Source: Sphingobacteriales bacterium
GTDB lineage: Bacteria > Bacteroidota > Bacteroidia > Sphingobacteriales > Sphingobacteriaceae
DNA: 64,000 nucleotides
Reading direction: 5' to 3'
Assembly (NCBI GenBank): GCA_025353765.1
Contig: JANXOD010000016.1
Span: forward strand, 186,001-250,000
A program made the position numbers and the translations under genes. Shown piece by piece: positions 18,037-27,565 of the stretch (positions within the stretch are counted from its first letter, which is position 1; every line of letters starts with the position of its first letter). The notes under the pieces are model-generated. The model did not search any database, was not told the DNA's origin, and worked only from the letters and a program-made list of their open reading frames with translations.

Positions 18037-20985
18037 CTAAAGTTTATTTACCCTCCTGGATACTACCTGCCCGTCGAAATTAATTTTAACTACATATACG
18101 GCAGTTTTAAGCTTATCCATGTTTAGGGAAACCGTTTGACTTCCAGCTTTTAATGATATAGCTTGTCTAATTACCATATTTCCGGCCATATCAAATACCT
18201 CTATTTGAGTGCTTTCCTCTTTGTTATCAAATAATGAGATATTCATTACCTGATCAACCGGGTTGGGATATAATGTAAAATCTGCTTTGGAAAGTTTATT
18301 GCGGTTCACTGCTACTACATTTGAATATGTTGTAGTGCCATCAAAATCCTTTTGCATCAGGCGGTAATAAGCCAATCCATTGGTGGGTTGAATATCCTGA
18401 ATAGAATAATTTAATGCGATGGAGGAATTTCCTTTGCCGGGTAAACTACCCACATCTACATAATCTTTATAGCCTTCCACATATTTTTGAACGGTGAATA
18501 ATTGGTTATTATGCTCTGATGCAGTTGTCCATTTTAACGTTACCTTATCTTTTTCATTGATAGCAAAAAAGGATGTGAGTGTAATAGGTAAAGTATTATT
18601 ATCATCCCGGGTGTACCATATTGGAGAAGTAATGGTTCTGCTTGCATCTGATTCGGTAATATCAGCATAGTAATAGCCCGTGGATAAATCAGAAATGGCA
18701 TTATCTGTATAAGTGAGCGTCCCGGCAGAACTGCTTGCTATTTGTACCGGACTGGTTCCACTTCCAGGTATCCCGTACATAATCTTGATACTAGTTACCG
18801 ATGCAGTTGTAGTGGTATTGACTGTAATAACAGGAGCATTATTTCCCACAAAAACACTTCCAACGGGTTGTGAATTAATGGTAAATGCAATTTTTGCTGC
18901 AGAATCTTGAGTAGCATAAAAATGCATTTTTTTCATTCCATCCAGCAAATCATTTTCTGTCAATGCAGGAGCCAGGATCACTAGCCTAGATTTAGTTGTG
19001 CGACCAAAAGTAAAGTAATGGTTATCATGATCAATAACAGCTCCCAAATGATAGCCCCTTGAGAGCATTTGATTATAGTAGCTTAAAAAACTCATTGAAT
19101 TTCCCGGGTCGGAATAAGTAGTATTGGTTGAAGACGCAGGCCCGCTTTCAACAGCTGTTCCTACAATAGCATTATCTGCACCAATATTGTACGAGAAAGC
19201 AATACCATTATAATCAGAGTTATTAGGGTGAGCCAGAGTGGCAATTGCATTGGATCCATGACGGTTTATGATTTGAAATAAACCTGTACTACCAGTGTAC
19301 GTATTTTTGGGCACATATATCTGGTTCTCTCCAGCCTCCCAACCAATTAATGAATCAATGCCATATACAACAACATGCCCGCCGCCACTTATTACTCCCC
19401 ATTCCATGCCGTATAAAGCAACAAATGTTGGAGTTGTGGCTGCTTTAGCTGCATCCATTCCAGGCTGCCAGTTAGCAAGATGCATTCCGGCCTGGGTATG
19501 ATTATGTTCGGCAATTCCTAAAAAATCCATTTTCTTTGAATTTTTAGCAAAAGTGTAGTCATCCGTAGGTTTTTTTGATGTATCATCTTTATTCCCATCC
19601 GAATAACTACTGTGACTATGGAGATTACCAAAATAATAATTTAAGGCTCCCGTATTTGGTGCACTGGTGGTTTGGCTGCCGGTTAATGGCGAAGCGCTTG
19701 AATAAAGCGGGCCTCCGGTACAATTACTATTTACTGAAAATATATAAAAATAATAGGTGGTATTTGCAGCCAGACTACTCTTAGCAAATGAAGCTCCACC
19801 ACCCCTCTTAATTACTGTACCTCCGCCTAAAATATCCCCTACGTTGTAAACTGTTTGATTTACCGGGTTAGAAGAAAGAGAACTGCTGGCACTCATCACC
19901 ACCAAGTATTCATCAGCAACAGTTGCTGTAAATGAACCTTGTATAAAACTGTAATTGAATGACGTAATGTTGAAATTTGTGGGTTGTGAAGGAGGATTAC
20001 TACACGCCGGGAGAGTTGTAGTTGTTTTATTCCCTATTAGCGGACTTGTTGTAAAATATTCAGGTCCATTTGCACAAGACGCATTATTTAAAGAGAAAAT
20101 ATAGAAGTAATACTTAGTTCCACTACTTAATCCGGTAGCAGTAAACGTGGTAGTTGAATTCCGGCTCACGACTGTACCTCCACCTAAAGCATCACCTGTA
20201 TTATAAACTGTTCCGTCAACCGGAGCAGAACTTAAGCTATTGCCTAAACTTCTCACCACTACATATTCAGCGGCATCTGAAGCAGCGGTGAACGAAGCTG
20301 TTATGCTGTTTGTATTTTGTGCTGTAAAACTCAGTGTAGTAGGCTGGCTGGTTGGTGCTATACAATCTGGTAAATTAAGTGGCAGATATGACCCCAAGCG
20401 GTTTGGATCATCTGTATCTAAAGCATTTTGAACAGTTGCCCGCGTGATGCTTGTCCATTCGTTTATATCAAATTGAGCCTTTGGCCCGCTAACACTTGAA
20501 TTTCTAACCCAGCTTATATCTGCAGCATTAATACCTTCGCCAAATGCATCAATTATATTATTACCAGCATCCAATAAGGCAACACCATCGTTCCCGTTAA
20601 ATGCAATTACTACATCGTTATTAAGCACCGCACTGGCAGCAGTTAAATAAGGGACTTCGGATGCATTACTTGGATTGCCAATTAATACCGATCCATTAGC
20701 TGGTATAGTTATCGTGAGATTAACCACATTAAATACTACACCTGACCCTGCAGCATTTGTCATCGCTCCGGATGATCCGGTTTTTTGCCAAGCACCTAAC
20801 TTTAATTGCGGTGAAGCGGTATTTACAGCGGTATTTCCGAGATTAGTTAATTCAATCCATTTATTTATGTTGGAACCTTCATAATATTGTGTAATAATGA
20901 TTTGGGCACCTGCACTCAGACTTAAAAAAATGCCAATACATGTTAAACTAATTAAGTAAATTACTTTTTTGTAAAACTTCCTCAT
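18037..20985 (-). CDS. Large T9SS cargo: lamin-tail, Fn3-like and PHP phosphoesterase domains
   Basis: This 982-residue secreted protein is modular. A signal peptide (1-28, ending LSAGAQ) leads into a lamin-tail-type domain (IIITQYYEGSNINKWIEL; about 28-200) and two similar Fn3-like repeats (each with YFYIFSLN/YFYIFSVN). A PHP metal-dependent phosphoesterase domain follows, starting NYYFGNLHSHSSYSDG (about 450-700) with later MDFLGIAEHNH and GAVIDHDNH metal ligands. The end is a T9SS type A sorting domain (FTLYPNPVDQVMNISL ... RRVNKL). PHP proteins hydrolyse phosphate esters; secreted, LTD-linked versions are found in Bacteroidetes. It is probably surface-attached through T9SS. The exact substrate is unknown. 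Confidence 0.88.
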   Translation of the reverse strand: MRKFYKKVIYLISLTCIGIFLSLSAGAQIIITQYYEGSNINKWIELTNLGNTAVNTASPQLKLGAWQKTGSSGAMTNAAGSGVVFNVVNLTITIPANGSVLIGNPSNASEVPYLTAASAVLNNDVVIAFNGNDGVALLDAGNNIIDAFGEGINAADISWVRNSSVSGPKAQFDINEWTSITRATVQNALDTDDPNRLGSYLPLNLPDCIAPTSQPTTLSFTAQNTNSITASFTAASDAAEYVVVRSLGNSLSSAPVDGTVYNTGDALGGGTVVSRNSTTTFTATGLSSGTKYYFYIFSLNNASCANGPEYFTTSPLIGNKTTTTLPACSNPPSQPTNFNITSFNYSFIQGSFTATVADEYLVVMSASSSLSSNPVNQTVYNVGDILGGGTVIKRGGGASFAKSSLAANTTYYFYIFSVNSNCTGGPLYSSASPLTGSQTTSAPNTGALNYYFGNLHSHSSYSDGNKDDTSKKPTDDYTFAKNSKKMDFLGIAEHNHTQAGMHLANWQPGMDAAKAATTPTFVALYGMEWGVISGGGHVVVYGIDSLIGWEAGENQIYVPKNTYTGSTGLFQIINRHGSNAIATLAHPNNSDYNGIAFSYNIGADNAIVGTAVESGPASSTNTTYSDPGNSMSFLSYYNQMLSRGYHLGAVIDHDNHYFTFGRTTKSRLVILAPALTENDLLDGMKKMHFYATQDSAAKIAFTINSQPVGSVFVGNNAPVITVNTTTTASVTSIKIMYGIPGSGTSPVQIASSSAGTLTYTDNAISDLSTGYYYADITESDASRTITSPIWYTRDDNNTLPITLTSFFAINEKDKVTLKWTTASEHNNQLFTVQKYVEGYKDYVDVGSLPGKGNSSIALNYSIQDIQPTNGLAYYRLMQKDFDGTTTYSNVVAVNRNKLSKADFTLYPNPVDQVMNISLFDNKEESTQIEVFDMAGNMVIRQAISLKAGSQTVSLNMDKLKTAVYVVKINFDGQVVSRRVNKL

Positions 20986-21172
20986 ACATCCAGTTTTATC
21001 TTATTTTAACTGGTAAATGTAACTTTTTGTTACAATATAAATAATGTTATAAGGAGGAGAGATGTAAGTTATTTTAATAGAAATTATTTAAAAAATAGAT
21101 ACATAAGATTTCTTTAAGAAAGATTATTTTGAAATTCTTTCCCCTAATTTATTACCTGAAAACCTTAGATTT

Positions 21173-22957
21173 CTAATTTGTTGTCCTAATCTTTAGCTCC
21201 TTCATTTGTTCTTCAGCAATGGTAGAAGGTGAATCAATCATGACATCGCGACCGGAATTATTTTTAGGAAAAGCAATCACATCGCGAATAGAATCCAATC
21301 CGGCGAAGATAGAAACTAACCTGTCGAAACCAAAAGCAATACCACCATGCGGAGGTGCGCCAAATTCAAAGGCATCCATTAAAAAGCCAAATTGTTTTTG
21401 AGCTTCTTCTGTGCTAAATCCAAGATGCTTAAACATTAAGGCCTGCAATGCTCTATCATGAATACGGATCGAACCACCACCGATCTCAGTTCCATTTATT
21501 ACCATATCGTAGGCATTCGCTCGTACATCGCCTGGGTTGGTATCCAACAAGGCAATATCTTCCGGTTTTGGTGAAGTGAACGGATGATGCATAGCATGGT
21601 AACGCTGACTTTCTTCATCCCATTCTAATAATGGAAAATCTAATACCCAAAGCGGTGAAAATTTATTTTTATCACGTAAGCCTAATCGATTACCCATTTC
21701 GAGGCGCAATTCACTTAATTGTTTGCGCACTTTATCTGCAGATCCGGCCATGATCAGCATTAAATCTCCGGGTTCTGAATTAAATGCTGCAGACCATTTT
21801 TTAAGGTCTTCTTCTGTATAAAATTTATCTACGGATGATTTTAACGTTCCATCTGTATTATGACGACAATAGATTAAACCCGTTGCACCAATTTGTGGAC
21901 GTTTTATAAAGTCGGTTAATTCATCTAATTGCTTGCGGGTATACTCTGCACAACCTTTTGCGTTAATGCCTATTACTAATTCGGCAGTATCAAAAACAGG
22001 AAAAATAGCCTCACCCCCGCCTCTCCAGAGGAGAGGAGCTTTGGTTTCTGGCAATGTGGTGTTTTTCAGTTCTACGAACTGCATCGCAAAGCGTGTGTCA
22101 GGTTTATCCGATCCGTATAAACGCATGGCATCAGAATACAACATTCTTGGTACGCCTGCCAGATCAATGCCTTTTACATTTTTAAATAACTGGCGGATCA
22201 ATCCTTCAAAAACGTTCAGAATATCTTCCTGTTCAATGAAAGACATTTCGCAATCTATTTGAGTAAATTCCGGTTGACGGTCAGCACGAAGATCTTCATC
22301 TCGGAAGCATTTTACAATTTGAAAATAACGGTCGAAACCGGAAACCATCAACAATTGCTTAAAGGTTTGCGGCGATTGCGGTAAGGCATAAAATTCTCCC
22401 GGATTCATGCGGCTTGGAACTACAAAATCACGGGCGCCTTCGGGAGTAGATTTGATTAAAACCGGAGTTTCAACTTCTATAAAATCCATCCCATCTAAAT
22501 ATTTACGAACTTCCTGAGCCATTTTATGACGTAGAACCAGGTTATTCCTTACAGGATTGCGGCGAAGATCCAGGTAACGATATTTCATACGAAGGTCGTC
22601 GCCACCATCTGTTTCATCTTCGATCATAAACGGAGGCAATTTTGCAGAGTTTAAAATTTCCAGTTTAGAAACCTTAATCTCCACTTCACCGGTTGGCATT
22701 TTTAAATTTTTACTAGAACGCTCAATTACCTTTCCCGTAACTTTAATCACGTACTCGCGACCCAATTCACGTGCCTGTGCTCTTAATTCTGCATTATCAT
22801 CAGAATTAAAAGTTAACTGGGTAATGCCGTACCGATCACGAACATCTATAAAAGTCATCCCGCCAAGGTCGCGTGATTTTTGTACCCAACCCGTTAGTGT
22901 TACTTCTTTATTTAAATCGCTTAGGGTTAGTTCGCCGCAAGTGTGTGTTCTGAGCAT
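21173..22957 (-). CDS. aspS: Aspartate-tRNA ligase
   Basis: This 594-residue class IIb synthetase is of the bacterial type. It has an N-terminal OB anticodon-binding domain (about 1-105), motif 1 around [11 protein letters not shown], motif 2 [18 protein letters not shown] and motif 3 [25 protein letters not shown]-type insertion domain lies between motifs 2 and 3. Within that region, residues encoded at 22009-22044 read [11 protein letters not shown], the translation of a 36-base palindromic repeat inserted in frame (see separate entry). It is otherwise intact and essential. It is expressed from a TACTTTTG -7 box just upstream. Confidence 0.97.
   Translation of the reverse strand: MLRTHTCGELTLSDLNKEVTLTGWVQKSRDLGGMTFIDVRDRYGITQLTFNSDDNAELRAQARELGREYVIKVTGKVIERSSKNLKMPTGEVEIKVSKLEILNSAKLPPFMIEDETDGGDDLRMKYRYLDLRRNPVRNNLVLRHKMAQEVRKYLDGMDFIEVETPVLIKSTPEGARDFVVPSRMNPGEFYALPQSPQTFKQLLMVSGFDRYFQIVKCFRDEDLRADRQPEFTQIDCEMSFIEQEDILNVFEGLIRQLFKNVKGIDLAGVPRMLYSDAMRLYGSDKPDTRFAMQFVELKNTTLPETKAPLLWRGGGEAIFPVFDTAELVIGINAKGCAEYTRKQLDELTDFIKRPQIGATGLIYCRHNTDGTLKSSVDKFYTEEDLKKWSAAFNSEPGDLMLIMAGSADKVRKQLSELRLEMGNRLGLRDKNKFSPLWVLDFPLLEWDEESQRYHAMHHPFTSPKPEDIALLDTNPGDVRANAYDMVINGTEIGGGSIRIHDRALQALMFKHLGFSTEEAQKQFGFLMDAFEFGAPPHGGIAFGFDRLVSIFAGLDSIRDVIAFPKNNSGRDVMIDSPSTIAEEQMKELKIRTTN
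22009..22044 (-). repeat. In-frame palindromic repeat inside aspS ([11 protein letters not shown])
   Basis: The 36 bases are an imperfect palindrome with the core CCTCTCCAGAGGAGAGG. Read on the gene strand they encode [11 protein letters not shown], a peptide recognised as the translation of a short dispersed repeat that turns up in unrelated Bacteroidetes proteins. The length is a multiple of three, so the frame is kept. A related element with the same ends (CCTCAC ... GGAGAGG-ACTTT) lies after fumC at 33983-34014. Confidence 0.7.
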
Positions 22958-22980
22958 TCTTTTTAAATTTTTATTCCCTG

Positions 22981-22988
22981 CAAAAGTA
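22981..22988 (-). promoter_or_regulatory. -7 promoter element of aspS
   Basis: On the minus strand this reads TACTTTTG, a perfect match to TAnnTTTG, placed 23 bases before the aspS ATG, which would give a leader of about 15-18 bases. No convincing -33 TTTG is seen. Confidence 0.55.
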
Positions 22989-23098
22989 TGCTTTTTGATT
23001 GTATTGAGTAATGAGTTATTGCATCCTGTTTAGGTATTGACAGAAATATAAAAATTGTAAATCGAACATTAAAATTTTAATTACTTTTGCATCATCAA

Positions 23099-23251
23099 TA
23101 AAGGGGTGCCTTGTTTGCGAAATCAAACACAAAAACAGGCTGAGAATATACCCATCGGTTGGAGTAATTAGTATCAAGTATTTAGTATAAAGACTTGTCT
23201 GCAAATGATTCAATTGAGCACCTGATCCGGATAATGCTGGCGTAGGGAAGG
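23099..23251 (+). promoter_or_regulatory. TPP (THI-box) riboswitch
   Basis: The conserved thiamine pyrophosphate aptamer is plainly visible. The 5' arm GGGGTGCC starts near 23103, GGCTGAGAATATACCC lies at about 23138-23153, and the 3' half CACCTGATCCGGATAATGCTGG followed by CGTAGGGAAG ends near 23250. The two halves are separated by a longer-than-usual AT-rich P3-type extension (about 23154-23215). The aptamer lies 64 bases upstream of the TonB-dependent receptor gene and should lower its expression when TPP is plentiful. Confidence 0.95.
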
Positions 23252-23284
23252 TAATTTAGCGGAACTGCACGTTCTCCTGTATGC

Positions 23285-23308
23285 AGATTTTTTAATTCTA
23301 AAAAATCT
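23285..23308 (+). promoter_or_regulatory. Hairpin between the TPP aptamer and the start codon
   Basis: AGATTTTTT (23285-23293) and AAAAAATCT (23300-23308) are a perfect inverted repeat with a 6-base loop, ending six bases before the ATG at 23315. It may be the expression platform of the riboswitch. In Bacteroidetes, initiation prefers unstructured A-rich leaders, so this stem could block translation. A weaker CTGCA/TGCAG stem followed by six T (about 23264-23293) could instead act as a terminator. Neither is proven. Confidence 0.45.
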
Positions 23309-23314
23309 ATAAAC

Positions 23315-25684
23315 ATGAAAAAGTATTTAATGATCGCTTTTGCGATGACGATGATGCCCTTACTGGTATCAGCTCAATTTTCTGTGAGCGGGGAAATCAC
23401 AGACCAAAGTTCGAATATGGTATTAGCCGGAGCATCACTTAGTTTGGGTAACACCTTTATTTCTACTCAAAGCAATACATCCGGTGATTACATTTTTAAC
23501 AACCTAAAAAAAGGCACTTATATTATCCGTGTAAGTTATGTAGGTTATAAAACCCTGGAAAAGAAGATCTCGGTGGATCAGGATTTGAAATTAGATATTG
23601 CTCTTGAAAAAAGCAATTTATTGGCTGATGAAGTGCTGGTAAGTGCTACACGGGCTGGCAAGAACTCTGCCACCACGTACAGGAATATGAATAAAGCTGA
23701 ACTTGAAAAAAACAATTTGGGTCAGGATCTGCCTTTTCTGTTAAATCAAACTCCATCCGTTGTAGTCACTTCAGATGCCGGTGCAGGTGTGGGTTATACA
23801 GGCATTCGCATCCGCGGAAGCGATGCAACACGAATAAATGTAACCATTAATGGAATTCCATATAATGATACGGAGAGCCAGGGAACGTATTTTGTAGATC
23901 TGCCTGATTTTGCTTCTTCTGTTGATAATATTCAGATACAACGTGGAGTGGGAACATCTACAAATGGTGCAGGAGCTTTCGGCGGAAGCTTAAATATTCA
24001 GACTACAACCCGACGGGATTCTGCTTATGTTGAATTAAATAATACATATGGATCATATCAGACCTTAAAAAATATAATTAATGCAGGCACAGGCTTAATA
24101 AATAATAAATTTAGTTTTGATAGCCGATTATCACGTATTCAATCTGATGGGTATATTGATCGTAGTTCTTCTAAGTTGAAGTCTTATTTTTTAAGTGGTG
24201 CTTACTATGGTAAAAATAGTCTGTTGCGGGCAAATGTGTTTTCCGGGGCTGAAAAAACCTACCAGGCCTGGAATGGTGTGCCGGAAGATTTATTAAAAAC
24301 AAACCGCACATTTAACAGCTTTACCTATGATGATCAGACGGATAATTATAATCAGGATCATTATCAATTACTTTATACCTATTCCGCATCTCCTAAAATT
24401 TCAGTGAATGGAGCCTTGCATTATACGCACGGCAAAGGTTATTATGAGGAATATAAAGATGATCAGACTTTAGCAAATTATGGTATAGACCCTGTTATTA
24501 TTGGAGGTCAAACCATTAGCAAAAGCAATTTAATTCGCAGGCGATGGCTGGATAATGATTTTTATGGGATGACTTATTCATTAAATTATGCCCCAAAATC
24601 AAATTTGAATTTCACGTTAGGTGGCGCTTATAATGAATATGACGGCAATCATTTTGGAGAAGTTATCTGGGCGCAATATGCTTCAACAAGTAATATTCGT
24701 CAAAAGTATTATGATGGGAATGGCTTTAAAACTGATTTCAATGTTTTTGGGAAAGCAAATTATCAATTAGGGAAATTGGATCTGTTTGCAGATTTGCAAT
24801 ATCGTCTTATTCATTATTCGATTAGCGGAACAGATAAAAACAGAAACCTTCTTGATCAGAAAACTCAGCTTAACTTCTTTAACCCGAAATTAGGTCTTAC
24901 TTATCTTATTAATGAGCATACTAATATTTATGCCTCTTTCGCGATAGCTAATAAGGAACCTAACCGGGATGATTATGTTAATTCTACTCCGGAAACTCGT
25001 CCTTTATCTGAAAATCTGAAAGATATTGAAGTTGGGTATCGTACAATTGCGCCGAAATATAGTATTGGACTAAATGGTTTTGCCATGATTTACAAGAATC
25101 AATTGATACTGACCGGGCGATTAAATGATGTGGGAGAACCTATCCGGCAGAACGTTGCAAACAGTTACCGTTATGGCATTGAGCTGGATGGAAAAATCCA
25201 AATCACAAATGAAATAAAGTGGGCAGGAGCTGCTTCTTTAAGTCAAAATAAGGTAAATAATTTCCGGGAATATCTATATGATTACGATAATAGCACACAG
25301 GTTGAGAATCAATACAAGAAAACAGATATTGCATTCTCTCCTTCTTTTGTGGGTTCAAGTGAACTGAGTTTTATACCTCTTAAAAATACCGAGATTGCTT
25401 TGTTAAGCAAATATGTAAGCAAACAGTATCTGGATAACACTTATGATAATGCTCGTAAGTTAAATTCATACTTAATAAATGATTTACGATTACACCATAA
25501 TTTCAATATTAAGACGGTAAAAAATGTGGGTATCACACTGCTGGTAAATAATGTATTTAATGAACTTTATGAGTCTAACGGTGCAGCCTATTCGGATATT
25601 GAAGGTGGCAACATTGTTAATTACAATTATTACTATCCACAGGCAACTCGTAATTTTCTGCTTTCACTAAGTCTGAAGTTTTAG
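23315..25684 (+). CDS. TonB-dependent outer-membrane receptor for thiamine (or a precursor)
   Basis: This is a 789-residue outer-membrane transporter. After a signal peptide (1-20) comes a carboxypeptidase-regulatory-like domain (FSVSGEITDQSSNMVLAGAS; about 22-105), then the plug (LLNQTPSVVVTSDAGAG ... GIRIRGSDATRINVTINGIPYND ... GAGAFGGSLNIQT; about 110-230) and a 22-strand-type barrel ending in an aromatic residue (LSLSLKF). The TPP riboswitch directly upstream shows that it serves thiamine uptake. Riboswitch-linked TonB receptors for thiamine are established in Bacteroidetes. It may be co-transcribed with the phosphatase gene downstream (98-base gap, no clear terminator). Confidence 0.93.
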   Translation: MKKYLMIAFAMTMMPLLVSAQFSVSGEITDQSSNMVLAGASLSLGNTFISTQSNTSGDYIFNNLKKGTYIIRVSYVGYKTLEKKISVDQDLKLDIALEKSNLLADEVLVSATRAGKNSATTYRNMNKAELEKNNLGQDLPFLLNQTPSVVVTSDAGAGVGYTGIRIRGSDATRINVTINGIPYNDTESQGTYFVDLPDFASSVDNIQIQRGVGTSTNGAGAFGGSLNIQTTTRRDSAYVELNNTYGSYQTLKNIINAGTGLINNKFSFDSRLSRIQSDGYIDRSSSKLKSYFLSGAYYGKNSLLRANVFSGAEKTYQAWNGVPEDLLKTNRTFNSFTYDDQTDNYNQDHYQLLYTYSASPKISVNGALHYTHGKGYYEEYKDDQTLANYGIDPVIIGGQTISKSNLIRRRWLDNDFYGMTYSLNYAPKSNLNFTLGGAYNEYDGNHFGEVIWAQYASTSNIRQKYYDGNGFKTDFNVFGKANYQLGKLDLFADLQYRLIHYSISGTDKNRNLLDQKTQLNFFNPKLGLTYLINEHTNIYASFAIANKEPNRDDYVNSTPETRPLSENLKDIEVGYRTIAPKYSIGLNGFAMIYKNQLILTGRLNDVGEPIRQNVANSYRYGIELDGKIQITNEIKWAGAASLSQNKVNNFREYLYDYDNSTQVENQYKKTDIAFSPSFVGSSELSFIPLKNTEIALLSKYVSKQYLDNTYDNARKLNSYLINDLRLHHNFNIKTVKNVGITLLVNNVFNELYESNGAAYSDIEGGNIVNYNYYYPQATRNFLLSLSLKF

Positions 25685-25782
25685 AATATATTAATTCATA
25701 AAAAACAAAAATTTATACAATATGTTTCTGTATAAGTTATTTTACATTGCTGATATTTGCTTCTGATTTTAAATCTATTCAA

Positions 25783-27435
25783 ATGAACTATAAACGCCTG
25801 CTCTTAGCTGTTTTTTTTATACTTACACTTTCGGCTTCTGCCCAAAAGAACATTCCTGCCAATCTAAGCGCCACATTACCCAGACCTAAGTTGGTTGTAG
25901 GAATTGTAGTTGACCAAATGCGCTGGGATTTTCTTTATCGTTATTATGATCGTTATAAAAGCGGCGGTTTTAAACGTTTATTAAGTGAGGGATTCACCTG
26001 CGATAATACCAATGTTGATTATATCCCAACATTTACGGCGATTGGCCACAGTACCATTTATACAGGTTCTGTTCCAGCTATTCATGGGATGGCAGGGAAT
26101 GATTTTATTATTCAGGCTACGGGTAAATCCATGTATTGTACCGAAGATACAACCGTGCGAACGGTGGGAAGCTCATCAAATGCTGGCTTAATGTCACCGC
26201 GTAATTTATTAACTACGACTGTTACAGATGAGTTAAAACTAGCTACTAATTTCAGATCTAAAGTAATTGGAATCGCATTGAAAGATCGTGGTGGGATTTT
26301 ACCTGCAGGCCATACTGCGAATGCAGCCTATTGGTTTGATGATTTGACCGGAAACTGGATTACCAGTACCTATTACATGAAAAGCTTGCCAGACTGGGTT
26401 CAAAAATTTAATGCCGAAAAAAATGCTGAAAAGTATCTGAAACAGGATTGGAATACACTATATCCAATTAATACGTATGTGCAAAGTTTCCCGGATAACA
26501 ATCCCTATGAAGGTAAATTTGCAGGAGCAACCACACCTACTTTTCCGATAAAAACTTCAACCATGTTTAGTAATGGTTATGCCGTAATACGCAATACACC
26601 TTACGGAAATAGTATTACGTTGGATATGGCAAAAGCAATTATTAGCAATGAGCAATTAGGTAAAAATACAGTGCCAGATTTTTTGACCGTTAGCCTTTCA
26701 TCCACAGATTATGTAGGGCATTTGGCCGGACCAAATTCTGTTGAAATTGAAGATACTTATTTACGGTTAGACCAGGATCTGGCTACTTTCTTTACCTATC
26801 TGGATGCTAAAGTTGGTAAAGGAAATTATACTGTTTTTCTGACGGCAGATCATGGAGCGGCACATAACCCAACATTGCTTACCGATAAAAATATTCCTGC
26901 CGGATTATGGAGCGGCCCTGAGATTTTAAAGAATCTGAATGCAATTTTAGAATCTAAATATAATGCTGCCGGATTAGTGCTCGGTTTTGGTAATTACCAG
27001 GTTAATTTAAATAACCTCCTTATCGCAAAAAACAAACTGAATGAAGAAGAAATCATTGCCAATTGTATTCAATTTTTGAAAACTCAAACTGGTGTAGCTT
27101 ATGTGGTAGATATGAAAAATATTCAAAGTGCTACCATTCCTGATGCTTTACGAAGCCGCATTCAAAACGGTTATAATGCAGAAAGAAGCGGAGTTATCCA
27201 GATCATTTTAAAACCCGGATGGTACCAGGGATATGGTCCTACAGGAACAACACATGGAACATGGAATCCTTACGATGCACATATTCCTTTAGCTTGGATG
27301 GGATGGGGAATCAAACAGGGAAAATCAAACATTTCTTATCATATGACGGATATCGCACCAACGATTGCTGCCCTGCTTCATATCCAGGCACCAAACGGAT
27401 CTATCGGGCAGCCTATAATTGAGGTTTTGAAATAG
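25783..27435 (+). CDS. PafA-like alkaline phosphatase-superfamily enzyme
   Basis: This is a 550-residue secreted phosphatase counted from the ATG at 25783, which gives a clean signal peptide (MNYKRLLLAVFFILTLSASAQ); the upstream start at 25747 would bury it. It belongs to the type I phosphodiesterase/alkaline phosphatase superfamily, PafA group. VVGIVVDQMRWDF holds the first metal Asp, YIPTFTAIGHSTIYTGS the nucleophilic threonine segment, FLTADHGAAHNP the DH metal pair, and GTHGTWNPYDAHIPL the last His ligand. PafA enzymes are periplasmic phosphomonoesterases. Placed after a riboswitch-controlled thiamine receptor, it might dephosphorylate thiamine phosphates before uptake (inference). Confidence 0.88.
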   Translation: MNYKRLLLAVFFILTLSASAQKNIPANLSATLPRPKLVVGIVVDQMRWDFLYRYYDRYKSGGFKRLLSEGFTCDNTNVDYIPTFTAIGHSTIYTGSVPAIHGMAGNDFIIQATGKSMYCTEDTTVRTVGSSSNAGLMSPRNLLTTTVTDELKLATNFRSKVIGIALKDRGGILPAGHTANAAYWFDDLTGNWITSTYYMKSLPDWVQKFNAEKNAEKYLKQDWNTLYPINTYVQSFPDNNPYEGKFAGATTPTFPIKTSTMFSNGYAVIRNTPYGNSITLDMAKAIISNEQLGKNTVPDFLTVSLSSTDYVGHLAGPNSVEIEDTYLRLDQDLATFFTYLDAKVGKGNYTVFLTADHGAAHNPTLLTDKNIPAGLWSGPEILKNLNAILESKYNAAGLVLGFGNYQVNLNNLLIAKNKLNEEEIIANCIQFLKTQTGVAYVVDMKNIQSATIPDALRSRIQNGYNAERSGVIQIILKPGWYQGYGPTGTTHGTWNPYDAHIPLAWMGWGIKQGKSNISYHMTDIAPTIAALLHIQAPNGSIGQPIIEVLK

Positions 27436-27565
27436 TAAAAGTCTAATCTCAAAAGTGCTTAAGATATATTGCCTTAGCAAATAATATCAGATATAATCTT
27501 TCAAATTTTTCAAACCACATCTTCTTTTTGGAGTTAAAGATATATACCTGTTAAAACAAATTACT

